Shown one piece after another: positions 26,255 through 34,322 of a stretch of 43,305 bases of DNA (the first letter of the stretch is position 1; every line of letters begins with the position of its first letter). The translations under genes were made by a program, and so were the position numbers. The stretch comes from Brevundimonas bullata (GTDB lineage: Bacteria; Pseudomonadota; Alphaproteobacteria; Caulobacterales; Caulobacteraceae), in NCBI RefSeq assembly GCF_003350205.1, contig NZ_QLLC01000026.1, forward strand, positions 1 to 43,305, given 5' to 3'. Below the pieces are notes generated by a model. That model had not been told where the DNA came from, made no database searches, and saw only the letters and a program-made list of their open reading frames with translations.

Positions 26255-26733
26255 CAGGCCTTGCCGGAGTCGTCGGAGCTCCCGTCAAAACCCTCAGCGC
26301 CGAGGAATTTGGCGAAGTCGTCGGTATGGCGGAAGTCCTTGTAGACCGAGGCGTAGCGGACGTAGGCGACCTCATCGACCGACTTCAGCGCCTTCATGAT
26401 GAAGTCGCCGACGATGCTGGACGGGATCTCGGTCTCGCCCAGGCTTTCCAGCTGGCGCACGATGCGGCTGACCAGCAGCTCGACCTGATCGGGCTGCACG
26501 GGACGTTTCCTCAGGGCGATGCCCAGCGAGCGTTCCAGCTTGTCGCGGTCGAAGGGGGTGCGGCGGCCGTTCCGTTTCAGGATGACAAGTTCGCGCAGCT
26601 GCACCCGCTCGAAGGTGGTGAAGCGCCCGTTGCACTGCGGGCAGGACCGACGGCGGCGGATGGCCGCGCCGTCGTCAGACGGGCGGCTGTCCTTCACCTG
26701 GGTGTCGGCGTTGCCGCAGAAGGGGCACTTCAT
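26254..26733 (-). CDS. nrdR: Transcriptional repressor NrdR
   Basis: A 159-residue NrdR. It represses ribonucleotide reductase genes in response to ATP/dATP. The N-terminal zinc ribbon has Cys3, Cys6, Cys31 and Cys34 ([13 protein letters not shown] and [18 protein letters not shown]). An ATP-cone follows ([19 protein letters not shown], then [36 protein letters not shown]). It follows glyA by 12 bp and overlaps ribD. The glyA-nrdR-rib order is conserved in Alphaproteobacteria. The C-terminal tail [15 protein letters not shown] is disordered. Confidence 0.96.
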   Translation of the reverse strand: MKCPFCGNADTQVKDSRPSDDGAAIRRRRSCPQCNGRFTTFERVQLRELVILKRNGRRTPFDRDKLERSLGIALRKRPVQPDQVELLVSRIVRQLESLGETEIPSSIVGDFIMKALKSVDEVAYVRYASVYKDFRHTDDFAKFLGAEGFDGSSDDSGKA

Positions 26734-26745
26734 CCAGTCGGTCCC

Positions 26746-28029
26746 TTAACGGTAGATCGGGAAGCGCGCGGTCAGTTCGCGCACCTGGGCGGCGACGCCC
26801 GCGACGACGGCCGGATCGGCTTCATCGCCGCCGTTCATCGACGAGACGACGTCGGCGATCCAGTGGCCGATCTGCTTGAACTCTTCCTCGCAGAAGCCGC
26901 GCGTCGTGCCCGCCGGGGTGCCCAGACGGACGCCCGAGGTGACGGTGAAGGGCGCGGTGTCGAACGGCACGCCGTTCTTGTTGCAGGTCATCAGCGCCTT
27001 TTCGAGCTCATGCTCGGTGGCCTTGCCGGTCACGCCCTTGGGACGCAGGTCCACCAGGGCCAGGTGGCTGTCGGTGCCGCCCGAGACGATGGCCAGGCCG
27101 CGCTCGATCAGGACGCCGGACAGGGCCTGGGCGTTCTTCACGACCTGTTGGGCGTAGCCCTTGAACTCGGGCTTCAGCGCCTCGCCGAAGGCCACGGCCT
27201 TGGCGGCGATGACGTGCTCCAGCGGGCCGCCCTGCAGGCCGGGGAAGACGGCCGAGTTGATCTTCTTGCCCAGATCGACGTCGTTGGACAGGATCATGCC
27301 GCCGCGCGGACCGCGCAGGGTCTTGTGCGTCGTGGTGGTGACGACGTGGGCGTGCGGCACCGGGTCGGGATAGGCGCCGCCGGCGATCAGGCCGGCATAG
27401 TGGGCCATGTCGACCATCAGATAGGCGCCGACCGAATCTGCGATCTCGCGGAAACGCTTGAAGTCAATGTGGCGGCTGTAGGCCGAGGCGCCGGCCAGGA
27501 TCAGCTTGGGCTTCTCCTTCTGGGCCATTTCGGCGACGTGGTCATAGTCGATCAGGTGGGTGTCTTCCGACACCTTGTAGGTGACGGGGCGGAACCACTT
27601 GCCCGACTGGTTGGCGGGCGAACCGTGGGTCAGGTGCCCGCCGCAGGCCAGGTCCATGCCCAGGAAGGTGTCGCCGGGCTGCAGCAGGGTGAAGAAGACC
27701 GCCTGGTTGGCCTGGGCGCCCGAGTGGGGCTGGACGTTGGCGAAGGCGGCGCCGAACAACTCCTTGGCGCGCTCGCGGGCCAGGTCCTCGATCACGTCCA
27801 CGAACTCGCAGCCGCCATAATAGCGACGGCCCGGATAGCCCTCGGCGTACTTGTTGGTCAGGACGGAGCCTTGCGCGTCCAGCACCGCCTGGGAGACGAT
27901 GTTTTCAGAAGCGATCAGCTCGATCTGCTCCTTCTGGCGGCCAAGCTCGCCCTGAATGCCCTTGAAGATCGCCGGATCGGCGTCAGCAAGGCTCTTGGAG
28001 AAGTACGATTCGTGGGTGAAGGCGGTCAC
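26746..28029 (-). CDS. glyA: Serine hydroxymethyltransferase
   Basis: A 427-residue PLP enzyme that converts serine and tetrahydrofolate to glycine and methylene-THF. Conserved blocks are [60 protein letters not shown] and [16 protein letters not shown], with Lys236 as the PLP lysine. GTG 28029 is chosen because the family begins there; the frame runs on 5' into a palindromic repeat, giving a spurious N-terminus. GGGATG lies upstream as ribosome binding site. It is the first gene of the glyA-nrdR-ribD-ribE-ribBA-ribH-nusB-thiL operon, tying one-carbon, deoxynucleotide and flavin metabolism. I see no glycine riboswitch in the 208 bp upstream. Confidence 0.95.
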   Translation of the reverse strand: MTAFTHESYFSKSLADADPAIFKGIQGELGRQKEQIELIASENIVSQAVLDAQGSVLTNKYAEGYPGRRYYGGCEFVDVIEDLARERAKELFGAAFANVQPHSGAQANQAVFFTLLQPGDTFLGMDLACGGHLTHGSPANQSGKWFRPVTYKVSEDTHLIDYDHVAEMAQKEKPKLILAGASAYSRHIDFKRFREIADSVGAYLMVDMAHYAGLIAGGAYPDPVPHAHVVTTTTHKTLRGPRGGMILSNDVDLGKKINSAVFPGLQGGPLEHVIAAKAVAFGEALKPEFKGYAQQVVKNAQALSGVLIERGLAIVSGGTDSHLALVDLRPKGVTGKATEHELEKALMTCNKNGVPFDTAPFTVTSGVRLGTPAGTTRGFCEEEFKQIGHWIADVVSSMNGGDEADPAVVAGVAAQVRELTARFPIYR

Positions 28030-28128
28030 TGGCGGGCATCCCGAAGGCTGAAGGCTGAAACGGCGGGACCTATCTAGGCCGCGCCGCCGAACACCACAAC
28101 ATCTAGGGGGTAGGATGCCGCTCATCCC

Positions 28129-28231
28129 CGTCATCCCGGAAGCGGCGCAGCCGCTATCCGGGACCGCAGGAAGCACAAACGCGGCGTCTTGGGCGGTCCC
28201 GGCTCTCGCTGCGCTTCGGCCGGGATGACGG
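28129..28231. repeat. Dispersed palindromic repeat, family B copy 1
   Basis: It begins CGTCATCCCGGAAGCGGCGC and ends GGCCGGGATGACGG; the ends are inverted complements. The left half has its own hairpin TCCCGGAAGCGGC/GCCGCTATCCGGGA. It ends 6 bp from the stop of the DUF6898-like gene, and its other side faces the glyA start. Confidence 0.85.
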
Positions 28232-28237
28232 CGATGG

Positions 28238-28420
28238 TCAGCGCTGTGACAAAGCCCGCTTCAGTTTGGCGATGGCCACGCGTTCGACAGCGCGCGGCTC
28301 CAGCGCGGGGCCCATGGCGGAGACCTCAATGCCCGTCGCCGTGTGGACGGCGTTGCACTTCACATAGGTCCCGTTGCGCACGAACTCGACGATGACTTCG
28401 CCAAGTTCACCGTCCTGCAT
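28238..28420 (-). CDS. Small protein, DUF6898-like
   Basis: A 60-residue protein beginning [20 protein letters not shown], then [20 protein letters not shown] and [20 protein letters not shown]. It matches my memory of the short alphaproteobacterial DUF6898 family; the function is unknown. Its ATG overlaps the hemA stop (ATGA), so it is co-translated with hemA. A family B palindrome follows directly. Confidence 0.75.
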   Translation of the reverse strand: MQDGELGEVIVEFVRNGTYVKCNAVHTATGIEVSAMGPALEPRAVERVAIAKLKRALSQR

Positions 28421-29646
28421 CAGGCGGCGACCGGCTGTCGGGCCACGTTGCAGCGCGACCAGAGCTTGTCCATCGCGTCGACCAGTTGGTCGATCATGCC
28501 GTCGTCATGGTTCGGCGACGGGGTGAAGCGCAGGCGCTCGGTGCCCTTGGGCACCGTCGGGTAGTTGATCGGCTGGACGTAGATGCCGAAGTCCTCCAGC
28601 AGCATGTCCGAGATCAGCTTGCAGTGGACCGGGTTGCCGACATGGACCGGGACGATGTGGCTGACGCTGGGCAGGACCGGGATGCCGGCCTGGGTCAGGC
28701 GGCGTTTCAGGGTCTCGGCGCGTTCCTGATGGGCGTCGCGCAGTTCGGAGTGGGCCTTCAGGTGACGCACCGAGGCCAGGGCCCCGGCGGTCAGGGCGGG
28801 CGGCAGGCTGGTAGTGAAGATGAAGCCCGAGGCCCAGCTGCGCACGGCGTCCACGATCACGGCGTCGGCGGCGATATAGCCGCCCATGACGCCGATCGCC
28901 TTGCCCAGGGTGCATTCGACGATGTCGATGCCGTCCAGCAGGCCGTCGCGCTCGGCGACGCCGGCGCCGGTCGCGCCATACAGGCCGACCGCATGGACCT
29001 CGTCCAGATAGGTCATGGCGCCGTACTTCTTGGCCAGGGCGATGGTGCCGGCGATGTCGGCGATGTCGCCGTCCATCGAATAGACGCTCTCGAAGGCGAC
29101 CAGCTTGGGCGCGCCCAGCGGGGCTGCGGCCAGCAGTTCTTCAAGGTGTTCCAGATCGTTGTGGCGGAAGATGTGGCGCGGGCCGCCGCCGTGGCGGATG
29201 CCCTCGATCATCGAGGCGTGGTTCAGGGCGTCCGAGAAGATGATCAGGCCGGGCAGAATCTTCTGCAGGGTCGCCAGCGTCGCCTCATTGGCCACATAGC
29301 CCGAGGTGAACAGCAGGGCTGCTTCCTTCTGGTGCCAGCTGGCCAGCTCGGCTTCCAGATCGACCGCCGAACGGGTGGTGCCCGAGATATTGCGCGTGCC
29401 GCCGGCGCCGGCGCCCACGGCGTCGATCTCGGCCTTCATGGCGTCCAGCACCAGGGGATGCTGGCCCATGCCCAGATAGTCGTTGGAGCACCAGACCACG
29501 ACATTCTGTTCGGAGCCGTCGTCTCGGCGGCGAACCGCCTGCGGGAACTGGCCGCGCACGCGTTTCAGATCGGCGAAGACGCGATAGCGACCTTCGCTGC
29601 GGACCTGCTCGACAGAGCTTTGAAAGGCAGACTTATAGTCGAACAA
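28420..29646 (-). CDS. hemA: 5-aminolevulinate synthase (Shemin pathway)
   Basis: A 408-residue PLP enzyme making 5-aminolevulinate from glycine and succinyl-CoA, the first step of heme synthesis. Blocks are [80 protein letters not shown] and [20 protein letters not shown], which holds the PLP lysine (TLGKA). The family starts at (M)xYKxAF. That corresponds to the TTG at 29646. An in-frame ATG at 29712 would add 22 residues using codons that are rare in the neighbours (TTA, ATA, AGA, ACT), so I read it as leader. Neither start has a clear ribosome binding site. A Fur-like site lies upstream. Confidence 0.92.
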   Translation of the reverse strand: MFDYKSAFQSSVEQVRSEGRYRVFADLKRVRGQFPQAVRRRDDGSEQNVVVWCSNDYLGMGQHPLVLDAMKAEIDAVGAGAGGTRNISGTTRSAVDLEAELASWHQKEAALLFTSGYVANEATLATLQKILPGLIIFSDALNHASMIEGIRHGGGPRHIFRHNDLEHLEELLAAAPLGAPKLVAFESVYSMDGDIADIAGTIALAKKYGAMTYLDEVHAVGLYGATGAGVAERDGLLDGIDIVECTLGKAIGVMGGYIAADAVIVDAVRSWASGFIFTTSLPPALTAGALASVRHLKAHSELRDAHQERAETLKRRLTQAGIPVLPSVSHIVPVHVGNPVHCKLISDMLLEDFGIYVQPINYPTVPKGTERLRFTPSPNHDDGMIDQLVDAMDKLWSRCNVARQPVAA

Positions 29647-29748
29647 GGCGCTAGTTCTTTCGCTTATACAGCTTTCCGCGCCTAATTGCGCTCGCCGCTC
29701 AGCGTTGTCCATGTTCAGAGCCGGACAAAACGTCCCAACCCCTTAATT

Positions 29749-29767
29749 GATAACGGTTCTCATTTTG
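29749..29767. promoter_or_regulatory. Candidate Fur box upstream of hemA
   Basis: GATAACGGTTCTCATTTTG matches the classical 19-base Fur consensus at 13 of 19 positions when aligned by eye, with intact GATAA and TCATT half-sites. It lies 102 bp before the TTG start and 36 bp before the ATG alternative. Iron control of hemA would make physiological sense. Confidence 0.45.
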
Positions 29768-29770
29768 AGT

Positions 29771-29872
29771 TGCCCGCGGTCGTCGGCCCTGCGGGACCTC
29801 CCGACCCGACGCGGGCTGGGTGAGTGTGCCCGCGGTCAAAACGCTCCGCCTTTTCGACCCGACGCGGGCTGG
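29771..29872. repeat. Two imperfect direct repeats with inverted ends
   Basis: TGCCCGCGGTC ... CGACCCGACGCGGGCTGG occurs at 29771-29819 and again at 29827-29872. The middle parts differ (GTCGGCCCTGCGGGACCTC against AAAACGCTCCGCCTTTT). In each copy GCCCGCG and CGCGGGC can pair to form a hairpin. Confidence 0.65.
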
Positions 29873-29881
29873 CACAGCCTG

Positions 29882-30000
29882 CCGTCATCCCGGGGCGGCG
29901 TAGCCGAACCCGGGACCCAAGCGGTGGATCACAGTCGCCGTCCAGCCAAAATCAAACGCCTGGGTCCCGGCTCTCCGCTCCGCTACGGCCGGGATGACGG
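29882..30000. repeat. Dispersed palindromic repeat, family B copy 2
   Basis: CCGTCATCCCGGGGCGGCG at the left end and CGGCCGGGATGACGG at the right end are inverted complements. The centre has CCCGGGACCCAAGCG and CGCCTGGGTCCCGG. It lies 35 bp past the mmsB stop. Together with the preceding direct repeats and the Fur-like site it accounts for most of the 29713-30035 gap; I see no gene there. Confidence 0.8.
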
Positions 30001-30035
30001 CGCGGGATTCGCGCCGCCGTCATCCCAGGCAGATG

Positions 30036-30935
30036 TCAGTTCGCCAGCGTATCGAGGCGTCCACGCAGCATCTGGACCATGGCGGAGAAGTCCTTGCCGC
30101 CGTAGCCGAGGCCGTTGAACAGGGCGTAGAGGGCCTCGGCCTGGGCGCCGAGCGGGGTGGTGGCGCCGGCCTTGGCGGCGGCGTCCTGGGCCAGCTTTAG
30201 ATCCTTCAGCATCATGGCGGTGGCGAAGCCGCCTTCGTAGTCGCGATTCGACGGCGCGGTCGGCACCGGACCGGCCCAGGGATAGTAGTTGCTGACGCTC
30301 CAGCATTGGCCCGAAGACTTGGACGCGATCTCGAAGAAGCGTTCCGGCTCCAGACCCAGCTTCTCGGCCAGGGCGATGGCCTCGCAGGTCCCGACCATGC
30401 TGATGCCCAGCAGCATGTTGTTGCAGATCTTGGCGGCCTGGCCGGCGCCATGGTCGCCCGCGCGGATGGTGATGCGGCTCATGGGATCGAGGGCGGGTTC
30501 GACGCGGGCGAAATCGGCCTCGTCGCAGCCGACCATGAAGGCCAGGGTGCCGGCGTCGGCAGCGGCTGTGCCGCCCGAGACGGGGGCGTCGGCGAAGGCG
30601 TAGCCGGCCTCCTTGGCCAGGCCTGCGACCTTGCGCGCCGTCTCTACGTCGATGGTCGAGCAGTCCAGCAGCAGGGCGCTGGAGGGCGCCGCGCCGATGA
30701 TCTGTTCGGAATAGACGCTCAGCACGTGCGGGCCGGCGGGCAGCATGGTGATGACGATCTCGGCGTCCTTGACGGCCTCGGCGACCGAGCTGACCGTGCG
30801 GCACCCGGCCTCGGCGGCGCGTTCCAGCGCGGCGGGCGACAGGTCGAAGGCGGCGACGTCATGCCCGGCCTTGGCCTGATTGGCGGCCATGCCGCCGCCC
30901 ATGTTGCCGAGACCGATGAAGGCGATGCGAGTCAT
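30036..30935 (-). CDS. mmsB: 3-hydroxyisobutyrate dehydrogenase
   Basis: A 299-residue NAD-dependent beta-hydroxyacid dehydrogenase, acting in valine breakdown. The N-terminal Rossmann motif is IAFIGLGNMGGGMAANQAKA. The substrate loop is YAFADAPVSGGTAAADAGTL. The catalytic lysine region is GAGQAAKICNNMLLGISMVG (Lys in AAKICNN). The C-terminal portion NYYPWAGPVPTAPSNRDYEG and GFATAMMLKDLKLAQDAA is specific to HIBADH rather than other members. It stands alone between two palindromic repeats. Confidence 0.93.
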   Translation of the reverse strand: MTRIAFIGLGNMGGGMAANQAKAGHDVAAFDLSPAALERAAEAGCRTVSSVAEAVKDAEIVITMLPAGPHVLSVYSEQIIGAAPSSALLLDCSTIDVETARKVAGLAKEAGYAFADAPVSGGTAAADAGTLAFMVGCDEADFARVEPALDPMSRITIRAGDHGAGQAAKICNNMLLGISMVGTCEAIALAEKLGLEPERFFEIASKSSGQCWSVSNYYPWAGPVPTAPSNRDYEGGFATAMMLKDLKLAQDAAAKAGATTPLGAQAEALYALFNGLGYGGKDFSAMVQMLRGRLDTLAN

Positions 30936-31037
30936 CTGAGCGTTCCCTTATGGATTTTGCGGCAGGGTTAGCGCCCCCTGCCCCGCTTCGCCAGTCACCA
31001 GTTCGAGACAGAGATCATCTCGATGCCCCTGCCTCAA

Positions 31038-31153
31038 CCGTCATCCCCGGCCTTGTGCCGGGGATCCAGAAACTCCACCAACGGCAGCTAGGCGTTCCGT
31101 CCAGACCGGAAAAGCCGCGTCTCTGGATTCTCGGCACAAGGCCGAGAATGACG
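31038..31153. repeat. Dispersed palindromic repeat, family B variant (copy 3)
   Basis: CGTCATCCCCGGCCTTGTGC at the left is matched inversely by GGCACAAGGCCGAGAATGACG at the right, and ATCCAGAAACTC by a TCTCTGGAT. The CCCCGGC/GCCGGGG arms of the left half also fold alone. It shares only the outer GTCAT ends with other family B copies, so it is a separate subtype. It ends 14 bp from the stop of the methyltransferase-like gene. Confidence 0.8.
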
Positions 31154-31167
31154 CAGCGGGGATGACG

Positions 31168-31923
31168 TCAGCCCGGCTTACGGAAGCGATAGACGAACTG
31201 GTCGGTCTTGCCGCGAATGGCCTCGTCAAAGACGTTCAGGCTGTGGTCGTCCGCCGGGTTGGCGACGGCGGCGGTTTCACCGTCGAAGACGAAGCCGGCG
31301 GCCTCGACCTCCTTGCGCAGTTGCGCGCCCTCGATGCGGTGCAGGGTCTCGACGGCGGTGTTGCCGGCGCCGGGCGCGGCCTGGTGGTCGATGACCACGA
31401 ACAGTCCGCCGGGCTTCAGCGCCTTGAAGATGTCGGCGTTCATCTTGGTCACATCCACGCCGAACCGGGGGATGTGGAAGTCGTGATATTCCTGGCTCAT
31501 GAAGACCACGTCCAGCGGCTGGTCGAAGGTCATGGCGTCCAGGTCGCCGTTGACGCGGCTGACGTTGGGATAGGCGGCGACCAGGGCGTCGGCGCGCGGG
31601 TTCTCGCGCTCGGCGGTCTTGTTCGGCACGAAGGCGTAGACGTGACCGCCCTCGCCCACCACGCGAGCGAACAGGCGGGTGAAATAGCCCGCGCCGGGAC
31701 GGATGTCGGCGACGCGCTGACCCGGCTGAAGCTGAGCGAAGGCGAGGATTTCAGCCGGGTGACGCAGCGGATCGCGGGCGACCTCGTCAGCGGGGCGCAG
31801 GGTGTCGGCGAGCGCGCTCTGAACCAGAGACGACGGGATGGTCTGGTCTGTGCTTTGGGCGAGAACCGGCGAACCGGCGAGCATCAGGGCGGACAGGGCG
31901 GCGGCGAGCAGGGCGGACTTCAT
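31168..31923 (-). CDS. Exported SAM-methyltransferase-like protein
   Basis: A 251-residue protein with a clear Sec signal peptide (MKSALLAAALSALMLAGSPV, cleavage near VLAQ). The rest looks like a class I methyltransferase: LQPGQRVADIRPGAGYFTRL is motif I (with ADIRPGAG in place of the usual DxGxGxG), then HVYAFVPN, and LKPGGLFVVIDHQAAPG as the motif IV-VI region. SAM is not expected outside the cytoplasm, so the real activity is open. GGAGG seven bases upstream fixes the ATG at 31923. It lies 77 bp past gor on the same strand. Homologues with leader peptides are known in Alphaproteobacteria. Confidence 0.8.
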   Translation of the reverse strand: MKSALLAAALSALMLAGSPVLAQSTDQTIPSSLVQSALADTLRPADEVARDPLRHPAEILAFAQLQPGQRVADIRPGAGYFTRLFARVVGEGGHVYAFVPNKTAERENPRADALVAAYPNVSRVNGDLDAMTFDQPLDVVFMSQEYHDFHIPRFGVDVTKMNADIFKALKPGGLFVVIDHQAAPGAGNTAVETLHRIEGAQLRKEVEAAGFVFDGETAAVANPADDHSLNVFDEAIRGKTDQFVYRFRKPG

Positions 31924-32000
31924 GAGACGACCTCCGAAAAAGCTGGGCTGCATAAGGCGTGAGCTGGAGGCGACTGACAAGCCGCCTCTAGCCTTAATGA

Positions 32001-33386
32001 TCAGCCCGCCGACATCGACGCCGGGGACTGCTTTTCTTTCAGCGTGACCAGTTCCTCGGCCATGGTCGGGTGTACGGCGCAGGTGGCGTCCCACTGAGCC
32101 TTGGTCAGGCCGGCCTTCACGGCGATGGCGGCCAACTGGATCATCTCCGGGCTTTCCGGGCCGACGATGTGAACGCCGACGACGCGCTGGCTGTCGGCGT
32201 CGACCACCAGCTTCATCAGCACCCGCTCGTCCGAGCCGGTGAAGGCGTACTTCATCGGGCGGAAGCGGGTCACATAGACGTCCACTTCGCCGGAACAGGC
32301 GCGGCGCGCGTCATGCTCGGTCAGGCCGACGACGCCGACCGGGGGCTGGCTGAAGACCGCGCTGGCGACGGCTTCGTAGTCGAAGTGCTGAGGATTGTTC
32401 TTGTAGACCGTCTCGTGGAAGGCGACGGCTTCGCGAATGGCGACGGGGGTCAGGTTCATGCGGTCGGTCACGTCGCCGATGGCCCAGATGTTGTCGGCCG
32501 AGGTCTTCGAATAGTCATCGACCTTGATCGCGCCCTGTTCGTTCAGTTCGACGCCCGCCTTCTCCAGCCCCAGATCCTTGACGTGGGGGACGCGGCCGGT
32601 GGCGAACATGACCACGTCGGTTTCCAGCGTCATGCCGTTTTCCAGATGGTTGACCAGGCCGGTCTCGGTCTTCTCGATCGAGGCGTGCTGACAGCCCAGG
32701 ATGACCTTGACGCCGCGTTTCTCGATCTCGCCCGCCAGATGGGCGCGCACGTCGTCGTCGAAACCGCGCAGGATGTTGGGGCCGCGATAGATCAGGGTCG
32801 TCTCGACGCCCAGACCGGCGAAGATGCCCGCGAACTCAACCGCGATATAGCCGCCGCCTGCGATCAGGATGCGTTTCGGCAGTTCCGGCAGGTGGAAGGC
32901 TTCTTCGGAGGTGATGGCGTGTTCGATGCCCGGCAGGTCCTCGGGCTTCCACGGACGGCCGCCGGTGGCGATCAGGATCTTCTCGGCGGTGAAGGTCTGA
33001 TTCTTGCCGACAATCTCGACGGTGTGGGCGTCCTTCATCACGGCGCGACCGTGGACCAGATCGACGCCCGCCTTGCCCAGGTTGGCGGCGTAAATGCCCG
33101 ATAGGCGGGCGATCTCGACGTCCTTGGCTTGCAGGAAGGTCGGCCAGTCGAACTTCGCGTTATCGAAGGACCAGCCATAGCCCTCGGCGATCTCCAGCGC
33201 GTGGCTGACCTCCGAGGCCATGACCATGAACTTCTTGGGCACGCAGCCGCGAATGACGCAGGTGCCGCCGACGCGATACTCCTCGGCCACGGCCACCTTC
33301 TTGCCGCCCAAGGCGGTCAGCCGCGCGGCGCGCACTCCGCCGGAGCCGGCGCCGATGACGAAGAGGTCGTAGTCGTACTGGGTCAT
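32001..33386 (-). CDS. gor: Glutathione-disulfide reductase
   Basis: A 461-residue FAD- and NADPH-dependent pyridine nucleotide-disulfide oxidoreductase. The FAD motif is DLFVIGAGSGGVRAARL. The redox-active pair is Cys43 and Cys48 in GGTCVIRGCVPKKFMV, the GTCVIRGC form shared with plant-type glutathione reductases. The NADPH motif is IAGGGYIAVEFAGIFAGLGV, followed by YRG as expected for NADPH. The C-terminal catalytic His lies in CAVHPTMAEELV. It reduces GSSG to GSH. Its leader carries a triple 9-bp repeat. Confidence 0.93.
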   Translation of the reverse strand: MTQYDYDLFVIGAGSGGVRAARLTALGGKKVAVAEEYRVGGTCVIRGCVPKKFMVMASEVSHALEIAEGYGWSFDNAKFDWPTFLQAKDVEIARLSGIYAANLGKAGVDLVHGRAVMKDAHTVEIVGKNQTFTAEKILIATGGRPWKPEDLPGIEHAITSEEAFHLPELPKRILIAGGGYIAVEFAGIFAGLGVETTLIYRGPNILRGFDDDVRAHLAGEIEKRGVKVILGCQHASIEKTETGLVNHLENGMTLETDVVMFATGRVPHVKDLGLEKAGVELNEQGAIKVDDYSKTSADNIWAIGDVTDRMNLTPVAIREAVAFHETVYKNNPQHFDYEAVASAVFSQPPVGVVGLTEHDARRACSGEVDVYVTRFRPMKYAFTGSDERVLMKLVVDADSQRVVGVHIVGPESPEMIQLAAIAVKAGLTKAQWDATCAVHPTMAEELVTLKEKQSPASMSAG

Positions 33387-33417
33387 CGAGGGCTCCGGGA
33401 ATGGACTCGAAAAGATG

Positions 33418-33446
33418 AGTCCAATTCGTCTGAATCGTCTGAAATC
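33418..33446 (-). promoter_or_regulatory. gor leader element: triple 9-bp repeat
   Basis: On the plus strand AGTCCAATT CGTCTGAAT CGTCTGAAA TC are three tandem 9-mers, nearly identical to those before ribE (25460-25488). The spacing to the start codon is 31 bp here and 33 bp there. Between repeat and start both leaders share a T-run, GTCC and CCGGAGC. Role unknown. Confidence 0.5.
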
Positions 33447-33517
33447 TGTGCGGCTGAACCGCAGCGCTGACCCGACTTAGGCGCCGGGGCGCGAGGGGGC
33501 AAGGCGATCCCGCGCTT

Positions 33518-33633
33518 CCGTCATCCCGGAAGCGGCGCAGCCGCTATCCGGGACCGCAAGAAACGCTGAAGGTTGTGTTTGTGGCGGTCCCGGCTCTGCG
33601 CCTCGCGAAGCGAGGCTTCGGCCGGGATGACGG
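33518..33633. repeat. Dispersed palindromic repeat, family B copy 4
   Basis: It begins CCGTCATCCCGGAAGCGGCG and ends CGGCCGGGATGACGG. The left half is almost identical to copies at 28129 and 36450. It lies only 5 bp past the rpiA stop and fills most of the rpiA-gor gap. Confidence 0.85.
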
Positions 33634-33638
33634 AGGGC

Positions 33639-34322
33639 TTAGGGATTGATCGTCTCGAACCCGGCGTCCGTGCCGATGATGGCCAGGTCGGTCAGGTCGA
33701 GGAAGAGGCCGTGTTCGACCACGCCGGTCAGGCTCTTGAGGTCGGCGGCGAGGCGGGCCGGGTCAGCGATGACCTTGCAGGCGGCGTCGTAGATCAGGTT
33801 GCCGCCGTCGGTGCGGATCAGGCCTCGGTCGGCCTGACGGACGCGGGCAGGCATGGGGATGTCGTGGTCGGCCAGGACGTCGGCGATGCGGTTGGCGGTG
33901 GTTTTGTGACCGAAGGCGACGACCTCGATCGGCAGGGGGAAGGTCCCCAGCACCGGCACCACCTTGGCCGCGTCGGCGATGCAGATGCAGCGTTCAGACG
34001 CCTCCCACACCAGTTTCTCGCGCAGCAGGGCCGCGCCGCCGCCCTTGATCAGGGCGAGGCCTGGGCCGATCTCGTCGGCGCCGTCGACGGTCAGGTCGAT
34101 GCGCGGGGTGTCTTCCAGCGTCGACAGGGTCAGGCCCAGCTCGCGCGCCAGATCGGCCGTGCGTTCCGACGTCGGGACGCACCGCAGGTCGGGCAGGTTG
34201 CGCGCCGCCAGCGCCTTGACGAACCAGGCGGCGGTGGAGCCGGTGCCCAGACCGACGACCATGCCGGCCTCCACATGGGCGGCGGCGGCTTCGCCGGCGT
34301 TCTTCTTCTGCAGGTCGCTCAT
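33639..34322 (-). CDS. rpiA: Ribose-5-phosphate isomerase A
   Basis: A 227-residue RpiA, interconverting ribose-5-phosphate and ribulose-5-phosphate. Family signatures are [19 protein letters not shown], the catalytic region [36 protein letters not shown], and DGGNLIYDA. The ending [20 protein letters not shown] matches the C-terminal dimer part. Its ATG overlaps the glmU stop, so glmU-rpiA form a coupled pair. Confidence 0.95.
   Translation of the reverse strand: MSDLQKKNAGEAAAAHVEAGMVVGLGTGSTAAWFVKALAARNLPDLRCVPTSERTADLARELGLTLSTLEDTPRIDLTVDGADEIGPGLALIKGGGAALLREKLVWEASERCICIADAAKVVPVLGTFPLPIEVVAFGHKTTANRIADVLADHDIPMPARVRQADRGLIRTDGGNLIYDAACKVIADPARLAADLKSLTGVVEHGLFLDLTDLAIIGTDAGFETINP

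Noticed and set aside
26066..26260. FMN riboswitch ahead of the riboflavin genes
   Set aside because: ribD is directly coupled to nrdR with no untranslated space, and the 60-bp ribD-ribE gap is too short for an FMN aptamer.
26326..28077. 583-codon open frame opposite nrdR and glyA
   Set aside because: Spans two real genes on the other strand and has shadow-type composition; no domain recognisable.
28030..28237. Possible glycine riboswitch before glyA
   Set aside because: The gap is almost entirely a family B palindrome; no glycine aptamer core is visible.
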